Both the position numbers and the translations under genes were made by a program. From CAZCFB01 sp964511535 (GTDB lineage: Bacteria > Myxococcota_A > Polyangia > GCA-2747355 > CAZCFB01), in contig CAZEFW010000123.1 in NCBI GenBank assembly GCA_964511535.1, forward strand, positions 1 through 29,116: DNA of 29,116 nucleotides. Direction: 5' to 3'. Shown here piece after piece: positions 1 through 5,723 of this stretch (position 1 is the stretch's first letter; each line of letters begins with the position of its first letter). The notes beneath the pieces were generated by a model that had not been told where the DNA came from, ran no database searches, and saw nothing but the letters and a program-made list of their open reading frames with translations.

Positions 1-884
1 CGGCTGGAACGTTTCAGCTGAAACGCCCCGTTGAACTTTTCCACCGGCATTTCCAAAACAGGGTTGTCGCAGCACAGGCGCCTGGCGGTCTCCGGCGAGA
101 TGCCAACGCCCCCTTCCACTTCGCATCGGCCTTCTTCATCCGACTCCTTGAGAACCTTTTCGTCCACATGGACCATCACCTGGTAGTTCTTTGGCCGCGC
201 CTTGCCTGCCCGGTCAGCCAGCCCGCCTTCAAGGGCTGCACCGGCCACCTCGCCCATGGCATCGCACAGCCGCTGGTCTGGCTCGGCATCGTTGTCATCG
301 CACAGCTCCTCGGATGCCACCTGAAGCGCCTTGACCAGCAGCGCGCCCACCTCGGGTGGCAGCCGGCCCTTGAGCACCAGCATATTGTCCTCATCGTAGT
401 GGTAGCTCAGGAACCGCTCATCGTTCTGCCGTTGTGCCAGCTCCTGCTCGGCCGGTTTGGCTCTTCGATAAGTTCGGATTATTCGCTCGAGCTGAGAGGT
501 CGAGCCGTCCAGAGCCCACTCCAGTAAGGTGCTCTCGTTTTCTGGAGTGACGATGCGCGTGATGGCCCTGACTTTCGAATACGAAAGGCGCCCCTGTGAG
601 AACGCCTCCTGAACGAGGGGGCAGTCCACCAGCTTGCGAGCCACGCGCACCTTTTCGCGGGCCGTACCCTGCTGCTCATTGGTTCGCCAGCTGAGCCAGT
701 GGGCGCAGGAGATGAAGCCCAGGTCGGCCCACGCCTCCCGCCTGTCCATCTCTGCCAGGAGCAGCAGCAACCGGCAGGTGGCAGCCTGGATATGCGCTGA
801 CAGGATGGCGATCTTGTCGCCCAGTTCGTCGTTTGAATCTCGAGACAGATCGGGCGCGTCTTCGCTGGATTTTTCCAGGGTCAT
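1..884 (-). CDS. DUF222 / 13E12-type HNH-family protein, 3' end missing
   Basis: The frame is open from the ATG at 884 to the left edge (about 294 codons), so only the N-terminal part is present. The protein starts MTLEKSSEDAPDL. It has a helical region with AHWLSWRTN and REKVRVARKLVDCPLVQEAF, then FSQGRLSYSKVRAITRI, then LPPEVGALLVKAL. These are hallmarks of the DUF222 domain of mycobacterial 13E12 repeat proteins. In that family a C-terminal HNH nuclease motif normally follows; here it would lie outside the window, so nuclease activity cannot be judged. These proteins are usually multicopy and their role is poorly known. The gene uses AT-rich codons (ATA, TTA, TCA, CGA) more than its neighbours, which suggests recent acquisition. 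The Shine-Dalgarno is weak (AAGG about 9 bases before the ATG). Confidence 0.82.
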   Translation of the reverse strand, partial: MTLEKSSEDAPDLSRDSNDELGDKIAILSAHIQAATCRLLLLLAEMDRREAWADLGFISCAHWLSWRTNEQQGTAREKVRVARKLVDCPLVQEAFSQGRLSYSKVRAITRIVTPENESTLLEWALDGSTSQLERIIRTYRRAKPAEQELAQRQNDERFLSYHYDEDNMLVLKGRLPPEVGALLVKALQVASEELCDDNDAEPDQRLCDAMGEVAGAALEGGLADRAGKARPKNYQVMVHVDEKVLKESDEEGRCEVEGGVGISPETARRLCCDNPVLEMPVEKFNGAFQLKRSS

Positions 885-918
885 TTTCGGCCTTTTTGTT
901 ATTGATTACGGAGGCTTA

Positions 919-946
919 ACTATAGCAACAGGGCGGGAAAAAGCAA
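919..946 (-). promoter_or_regulatory. Candidate sigma-70-type promoter for the DUF222 gene
   Basis: On the minus strand TATAGT (924-919, five of six matches to TATAAT) is preceded after 16 bases by TTGCTT (946-941, three of six matches to TTGACA). This predicts a start near 912 and a leader of about 28 bases before the ATG at 884. The region is clearly AT-richer than the rest of the window. It is inferred from consensus matching only. Confidence 0.4.
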
Positions 947-1020
947 CCCTCGGAGTGCAAAAACACGCCAGAAAAGCCAACTAATTTCGCTCGTTGTAGG
1001 CGCTTTCTCCACCGCTGCGG

Positions 1021-1044
1021 CTACGGCTACGCCTACGCCTACGG
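1021..1044. repeat. Short hexanucleotide tandem repeat
   Basis: Four consecutive copies of CTACGS (CTACGG, CTACGC, CTACGC, CTACGG) lie just beyond the stop codon of the nitrilase-family gene, between it and the DUF222 gene. It may be simple slippage sequence; no function is evident. Confidence 0.6.
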
Positions 1045-1060
1045 GGCCCCAAATAATGGG

Positions 1061-1855
1061 CTAACCGAGCCGGTACTGATCCGGCCTGCGCTGGTCCAGC
1101 ACATGGTTGCGTGGGGTAAAGCGCTTGTCCCTGGCCAGGGCCAGATCGATCTCCGTGACATGCAGGTCGTCCCCCTGCGCATCGCTCTCGGCCAGCACCT
1201 CGCCCAGGGGTGAGGCGATCTGGCTGCCGCCGGTGAAGGTCAGCGCCGGCCCCTCGGTCCTGTCCTCGGTGCCGCAGCGATTGGCTGTCACGGTGTACAC
1301 CCGGTTCTCCAGGGCGCGCACGGGGGTGACACGCTGGCACCAGGGCAGCACCAGGTTGGCGGGCTGGGCGATGACGTCCGCTCCGGCCAGGGCCAGGCTG
1401 CGGGCCGCCTCGGGGAAGGCGTAGTCGAAGCAGATCATCACGCCCAGGCGGTACGGGCCGAGCTCCCACACCGGGAAGCCGAGGTTGCCCGGCGAGGCCC
1501 AGTCCGGCTCGTCCGCGAACAGGTGCACCTTGCGGTAGGTACCAACCAGGCCGCCAGGCCCCACCACGACGGCGGCGTTGTACAGCGCGCCGTCCCCACC
1601 CAGCTCGGCCAGGCCCACCACCACATGGCTGCCTCGCGCCGCGCACAGGGGCGCCAGGGCAGCGGCGGTGGGGCCATCCGCAGGCTCTGCCAGGCCGCGC
1701 GCCTCCGCTGCATCACACATCTGGTAGCCGCTGAGGCACAGCTCGGGCAGCACCAGCAGGTCAGCGTCAGCGCTGGCCACGAGCTGCAGCAGCCGGTCTC
1801 TGTTGCGCGCCACTTGACCGTGGGAAGGGGTGAACTGTGCGTAACCGATGCGCAT
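1061..1855 (-). CDS. Carbon-nitrogen hydrolase (nitrilase superfamily amidase)
   Basis: This 264-residue cytoplasmic protein carries the full Glu-Lys-Cys triad of the nitrilase superfamily. Glu38 is in LVLPELCLSGY, Lys109 in GTYRKVHLF and Cys142 in VMICFDYAFPEAAR. The family hydrolyses non-peptide C-N bonds in amides, nitriles or carbamoyl groups; the substrate cannot be read from the sequence. The length is normal. The start at 1855 (MRIGYAQFTP) was chosen over the upstream in-frame ATG at 1936 because the family begins at this beta strand and AGAGGA lies 7-8 bases upstream. The 27 extra upstream residues look like translated leader. It could share a transcript with the downstream DUF222 gene, but the 176-base spacer and that gene's own promoter candidate argue against this. 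Confidence 0.93.
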   Translation of the reverse strand: MRIGYAQFTPSHGQVARNRDRLLQLVASADADLLVLPELCLSGYQMCDAAEARGLAEPADGPTAAALAPLCAARGSHVVVGLAELGGDGALYNAAVVVGPGGLVGTYRKVHLFADEPDWASPGNLGFPVWELGPYRLGVMICFDYAFPEAARSLALAGADVIAQPANLVLPWCQRVTPVRALENRVYTVTANRCGTEDRTEGPALTFTGGSQIASPLGEVLAESDAQGDDLHVTEIDLALARDKRFTPRNHVLDQRRPDQYRLG

Positions 1856-1985
1856 GGTGGATCCTCTGGCAAGCGCCCGGGTCGTGGTGCCGCTCTCCAC
1901 AGGTACCGCCGGTCCCACTGGCACCCGTGCCGGCACTCCCGGTGCGTTGGAATTTTATATCTCACCGACGGGGCAAGTTCCCCCC

Positions 1986-2014
1986 TTGATTAGTTAGTTT
2001 CGACTAACTAGCAT
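1986..2014 (+). promoter_or_regulatory. Promoter candidate with palindromic operator in its spacer
   Basis: TTGATT (1986-1991) and TAGCAT (2009-2014) are separated by 17 bases and each match the sigma-70 consensus at four of six positions. A perfect 7-base inverted repeat, TAGTTAG / CTAACTA (1991-1997 and 2004-2010, six-base loop), overlaps the spacer and the edges of both boxes. This is the classic position for a repressor site. It could control the LamG lipoprotein gene (about 120-base leader), or the divergent nitrilase gene. No regulator gene is adjacent. Confidence 0.4.
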
Positions 2015-2140
2015 CTAAATATACCCCTCTCGTGCTGGCCCGTCGGCCCGTTTGTTCGGCTCCTGCTCCCCCTCGATTCTGGTTGAGTAGAAGACGTCCA
2101 AATCATGCCGGCCTGGCGGCCGGAACAGCGGAGGTGTGCC

Positions 2141-3073
2141 ATGAGAAGCTCTTTCCAGTCCTTTCCTCGCCCTCGTTCGGTAGCCGTGGCCATCCTTGCG
2201 CTGCTGATGATGGCCGGCTGCGGCGTCGAATTCATCAGCCGAGATCAACCGGTGGAGACCAGCGTCGCGGCGCCCATGGATCCAGGCGCACGGGTCGAAT
2301 CACCCACGCGGCCGGGCTCCAGGTGGAACTCCACCCTGGATCACGAGTTCGAAGACCGCGGGCCGGTCAACCTCCCGGGTCAGTCCCAGACCCCCAACCC
2401 TAGCGTCATCCAGCCGGGTGATCCCACCATGGCGCCGGGTCAGTCCCAGGGCCGAGACTTCGACAACAGGAACACCTGGCTGGCCAGCATCCGGCGGGGC
2501 GGGCACTTCGAGGTGGCCAGGTCGGCGCGGGTGAGCGCCGCGCTGCGGCATCGCTTTACGGTGGACCTGTGGGTCAACCCGGCAGACCTGGCGGACCAGC
2601 CGGTGCTGCGCCTGGGCAAGCTGTCCATCAGCCTCACGGGTGGCCGCTTCGTGGCCACGGCCCGGGGGCTCGCGCTGGACGGCACAAACGCGCTGCCCGG
2701 CGTGTGGCACCACGTGGCGCTTGAGGTGGACGGCAACGACCTGGCGCTGTACGTGGACGGGGTACGGTTCCTCGGCCGGTCGGCCACCTCCACCCCGGTG
2801 GGCAAGGGCGCGGCGCCCATGGTGGCCGTCGGCGGCAGGGTGGGCAACATGGACTGGTTCGTGGGTCAGGTGGACAACCTGCGCATCGGCACGGGGCTGC
2901 GCTACGGCAGCGCGTTCATCCCTGATCGCCGGCTGATGGTGGACGGCTCCACTGTAATGGCCTTCAGCTTCGACCGCAGGCTGGCCGGCGACGGCCTGGT
3001 TCGTGGCGTGACCTCGCCCCCCAGCCTCGCCATGCTCAACGGCGACATCCGCCTGCAGCGCGGCGCCCCCTGA
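2141..3073 (+). CDS. LamG-like (concanavalin A-like) lipoprotein
   Basis: This is a 310-residue exported lipoprotein. Residues 1-26 form a signal peptide with a hydrophobic core and the lipobox MAGC (Cys27). A Pro/Gln/Gly linker contains PGQSQ twice. From about residue 118 onward there is a laminin-G/jelly-roll fold, with FTVDLWVNPADL, the turn GVWHHVALEVDGNDLALYVDG and the closing strand FVGQVDNLRIGTGL. Such domains bind glycans or proteins at the cell surface; the ligand is unknown. The start at 2141 is preceded by GGAGGT at 2130-2135; an in-frame ATG at 2105 would add 12 residues ahead of the signal peptide and is unlikely. No acidic motif follows the lipid Cys, unlike in the next three lipoproteins. 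It converges with the Cys-rich lipoprotein gene. Confidence 0.88.
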   Translation: MRSSFQSFPRPRSVAVAILALLMMAGCGVEFISRDQPVETSVAAPMDPGARVESPTRPGSRWNSTLDHEFEDRGPVNLPGQSQTPNPSVIQPGDPTMAPGQSQGRDFDNRNTWLASIRRGGHFEVARSARVSAALRHRFTVDLWVNPADLADQPVLRLGKLSISLTGGRFVATARGLALDGTNALPGVWHHVALEVDGNDLALYVDGVRFLGRSATSTPVGKGAAPMVAVGGRVGNMDWFVGQVDNLRIGTGLRYGSAFIPDRRLMVDGSTVMAFSFDRRLAGDGLVRGVTSPPSLAMLNGDIRLQRGAP

Positions 3074-3106
3074 GGCTCCCCGAATACCTCCAGCTTGCCC
3101 TCGCGC

Positions 3107-3853
3107 TCAAAAGGGGTAGGACCGGCACTGGTATGTGCCGCCCCACGCTCCGATGCTTGCCTTGCAGAACGCCGTGGAGGAGCAGCCGCACAGCCCAGTG
3201 GCCACATCGCACTTGTCATGGCCCAGGGTGGCGTTGATGGTGCAGTCCACGTCCTTCTTGCACCACTTGTGCCGGTGCACGCAGTACTTGCCTTCCTTGC
3301 AGTAGTGCTTCGTCTTGCAGTCCGTGTCCTTCTTGCACGACGGCGCGCACGCCTTGCGTGAGACGTTGATTTCCACCTGGCCGCAGACATCGGTGCCGGA
3401 GCAATCCTTGTCGGAGTCGCAGTACACGCCGCAGACGCCGTGAGAGTAAGTGCTGGACAGCTTGAGAGTGGCGCAGGCCATTCCGGGGCAGTCCTTGTCC
3501 GTGGTGCACCCGGCGGCCTTGCACTGCCCCTTGACACAGCTCATTGAAAGAAATGCCACCTTGCAGGGCGGGTTCTTGCAGCAGTCGTCGTCCACCTTGC
3601 AGCTGCGCACGCAGGCCCAGGGGCGCGGCGCGGCGCCGAAGTCCAGCTGCGGCGCCCCCTTGTCGGCGGTGGCCCCCTTGTCAGCGGAGGCCCCCCTGTC
3701 CACCTGGCCCGCCTCGGCAGAGCCCTGATCCACCGTGGCGAAGTCCAGCACCTTGCCGCCATCCACGCCCTTGCTCCCGTCGTCGTCGCTGCATGCCGGC
3801 GCCAGCGCCAGCGCCGCGGCCAACAGGGTTACCTTCAGTCCTGAACCGATCAT
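3107..3853 (-). CDS. Cysteine-rich surface lipoprotein with CxxDxDC repeats
   Basis: This 248-residue lipoprotein has a signal peptide ending in LAPAC (Cys21) followed by Ser-Asp-Asp-Asp. A low-complexity stalk rich in Asp, Gly, Lys and Ala (residues 26-72) contains a near-repeat SADKGATADKGAP. From residue 81 onward there are 26 cysteines, an even number compatible with 13 disulfides. They are organised around five C-x-x-D-x-D-C motifs (CKVDDDC, CTTDKDC, CDSDKDC, CKKDTDC, CKKDVDC). Similar Cys-rich modules are common in predicted Myxococcota surface proteins, but I know of no assigned function. AGGCGG lies upstream of the start. It is transcribed divergently from the fibrinogen-like lipoprotein gene with only 49 bases between the start codons, so the two promoters must overlap or lie in each other's 5' coding region. 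Confidence 0.87.
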   Translation of the reverse strand: MIGSGLKVTLLAAALALAPACSDDDGSKGVDGGKVLDFATVDQGSAEAGQVDRGASADKGATADKGAPQLDFGAAPRPWACVRSCKVDDDCCKNPPCKVAFLSMSCVKGQCKAAGCTTDKDCPGMACATLKLSSTYSHGVCGVYCDSDKDCSGTDVCGQVEINVSRKACAPSCKKDTDCKTKHYCKEGKYCVHRHKWCKKDVDCTINATLGHDKCDVATGLCGCSSTAFCKASIGAWGGTYQCRSYPF

Positions 3854-3874
3854 CCTTCACCGCCTGCGTGTTAG

Positions 3875-3894
3875 CCTTGGATCAGTACCCAAGG
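3875..3894 (+). promoter_or_regulatory. Inverted repeat overlapping a Shine-Dalgarno
   Basis: CCTTGG (3875-3880) and CCAAGG (3889-3894) form a perfect 6-base stem with an 8-base loop. The 3' arm covers the first part of AAGGAGG (3891-3897), the Shine-Dalgarno of the gene starting at 3903. The stem could mask the ribosome site in mRNA, or be a protein-binding palindrome in the 49-base divergent spacer. Confidence 0.35.
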
Positions 3895-3902
3895 AGGATT
3901 TA

Positions 3903-5702
3903 ATGCGCAACACCCACCACCAATTGCCCACGTTAATGGCGCTCCTGCTCCTGCTGATAGTGCTGCCCATGGCGGGTTGTAGCGACGACACCACGGGCGT
4001 CCAGATCCCTGATCAGCGGGCAGCGCCCGACCTGATGGCGCCAGACCTGATGGCGCCAGACCTGGGCCCCCCCGATGCCTGGGCCTGCGGGGTCGGATCC
4101 ACCCTGTGCGCTGGCGTCTGCGTGGATGTCAACAACGACAACAGCAACTGCGGCGGCTGCGGCAAGGCGTGCGCCGCCGGGCAGGTCTGCTCCCAGGGCA
4201 CCTGCGGGCTGTCCTGCCAGAGCGGCCTCACTGATTGCTCGGGCAAGTGCGTGGACACCACCAGCGACCTGAAGCATTGCGGCGCCTGCGGCAAGGCGTG
4301 CGCCTCGGGGCAGGTCTGCTCCATGGGCACCTGCGCGCTCTCCTGCCAGAGCGGGCTCACCGACTGCGCCGGCAAGTGCGTGGACACCCAGGCAAACCTC
4401 GCCAACTGCGGCGGCTGCGGCAAGGCGTGCGCCGCCGGGCAGGTCTGCTCCAAGGGCACCTGCGGGCTCTCCTGCCAGAGCGGGCTCACCGACTGCGCCG
4501 GCAAGTGCGTGGATACCAGCCGCGACAACGCCCACTGCGGCGGCTGCAACAAGGCGTGCCTCGCCGGGCAGGTCTGCTCCAAGGGCACCTGCGCGCTCTC
4601 CTGCCAGAGCGGGCTCACCGACTGTCAGGGGGTGTGCGTGGACACCAACAACGACAACGCCAACTGCGGCGGCTGCAACAAGGTCTGCGCCGCGGGCCAG
4701 GTCTGCTCCCAGGGCAAGTGCGTGCTCTCCTGCCAGAGCGGGCTCACCGACTGCGCCGGCAAGTGCGTGGACACCCAGGCCGACAACAGCAACTGCGGCG
4801 GCTGCGGCAAGGTCTGCGCCGCCGGGCAGGTCTGCTCCAAGGGCAAGTGCGCGCTCTCCTGCCAGAGCGGGCTGACCGACTGCGCCGGCAAGTGCGTGGA
4901 CCTGACCCTGGACATCTACAACTGCGGCGCCTGCGGCAAGGCCTGCGGCCTGGGCAGCCTGTGCTGCGCCAGCAAGTGCGTCAACGTATTCACCGACGCG
5001 TCAAACTGCGGCAAGTGCGGCAAGGTCTGCACCCTGACCAAGCAGTGCACGGGGGGCAGCTGCGCGCTGCCCGGCTCCTGCGCCCAGATCCTCAAGGGCG
5101 ACCCCCTGGCCAAGTCAGGGACCTACACCATCCAGCCCGGCAAGACCGCGTTCGCCGTGCAGTGCGACATGACCACCAGCGGAGGCGGGTGGACCACCAT
5201 CACGCCCACCATCGCGCGCAATCACCTGGCCGGTGTGTTGGTGGCCGTGGACAGCGCCGCCACCGCGGGCTTCGACAGCTCCAACCGGCCCTACACCCGG
5301 GACGCCTCCGACTCGCACCTCTACCACTACACCTTCACCTTCTCGCCGGGGTTCTCGGAGTTCTACCTGGACGCGTACACGGCCAGGGCCAACGCGGGCA
5401 GCAGCTACGTCTCGGACACCTGCTACTACGGCACCAAGAGCGCGTGGAAGTCGTGGACCAAGGGCAACAGTTCCGGCCACGGCGACATCGCCTTCGGGCC
5501 CACCTCGGCCCCGCTGACCGGCTACTGCAAGCTGGGTCAGAAGCCGCTCCAGTGCAAGGACTGCACCCTGAAGTGGCCCGGCGGGAGCACCATCTTCAAG
5601 CTGGGCGCCACCAGCACCGCGTTGCGCATGGGCTGGGGGGAAAACGGCACCGAGCACGAGGGGTACTTTCCCTGGTGGAGCGGGGTGATCAAGATCAGGT
5701 GA
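3903..5702 (+). CDS. Lipoprotein with tandem Cys repeats and a C-terminal fibrinogen-like domain
   Basis: This 599-residue surface lipoprotein has a signal peptide with lipobox MAGC (Cys26), then Ser-Asp-Asp and a PDLMA repeat linker. Six near-identical 43-residue modules follow (residues 73-330), each with a CVDxxxDxxNCGGCGKxC core and LSCQSGLTDC, then two degenerate modules to about residue 390. The C-terminal 205 residues start GSCAQILKG and contain SGTYTI, QCDMTTSGGGWT and a Trp-rich end. They match the fibrinogen-related fold, a lectin or protein-binding domain known from animal ficolins and found in some bacteria. The start at 3903 has AAGGAGG six bases upstream; an earlier in-frame ATG at 3735 runs antisense through the neighbouring gene and is rejected. 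A surface adhesin role is inference. It converges with the next gene at 20 bases. Confidence 0.9.
   Translation: MRNTHHQLPTLMALLLLLIVLPMAGCSDDTTGVQIPDQRAAPDLMAPDLMAPDLGPPDAWACGVGSTLCAGVCVDVNNDNSNCGGCGKACAAGQVCSQGTCGLSCQSGLTDCSGKCVDTTSDLKHCGACGKACASGQVCSMGTCALSCQSGLTDCAGKCVDTQANLANCGGCGKACAAGQVCSKGTCGLSCQSGLTDCAGKCVDTSRDNAHCGGCNKACLAGQVCSKGTCALSCQSGLTDCQGVCVDTNNDNANCGGCNKVCAAGQVCSQGKCVLSCQSGLTDCAGKCVDTQADNSNCGGCGKVCAAGQVCSKGKCALSCQSGLTDCAGKCVDLTLDIYNCGACGKACGLGSLCCASKCVNVFTDASNCGKCGKVCTLTKQCTGGSCALPGSCAQILKGDPLAKSGTYTIQPGKTAFAVQCDMTTSGGGWTTITPTIARNHLAGVLVAVDSAATAGFDSSNRPYTRDASDSHLYHYTFTFSPGFSEFYLDAYTARANAGSSYVSDTCYYGTKSAWKSWTKGNSSGHGDIAFGPTSAPLTGYCKLGQKPLQCKDCTLKWPGGSTIFKLGATSTALRMGWGENGTEHEGYFPWWSGVIKIR
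4029..4058 (+). repeat. 15-base tandem duplication encoding a PDLMA linker
   Basis: Two identical 15-base units beginning GACCTGATGG encode DLMAP twice in the stalk just after the lipobox. A third unit begins and then diverges. It probably arose by slippage and lengthens the stalk. Confidence 0.85.
4119..4892 (+). repeat. Six 129-base tandem coding repeats
   Basis: Six in-register units of exactly 129 bases (43 codons) encode the Cys-rich modules of the fibrinogen-like lipoprotein. Segments such as the one encoding LSCQSGLTDC are nearly identical between units. Diverged seventh and eighth units follow to about 5070. The high nucleotide identity implies recent expansion or gene conversion, and copy number could vary between strains. 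Confidence 0.93.
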
Positions 5703-5723
5703 TGGGGGCGCAGGGGAGGGAGA

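Noticed and set aside
1861..1936. An N-terminal extension of the nitrilase-family protein from the upstream ATG
   Set aside because: It lacks family similarity, and a Shine-Dalgarno sits in front of the internal ATG at 1855.
4119..4892. A CRISPR-like or minisatellite array
   Set aside because: The units are 129 bases with no unique spacers and are in frame with protein modules, so this is a coding repeat.
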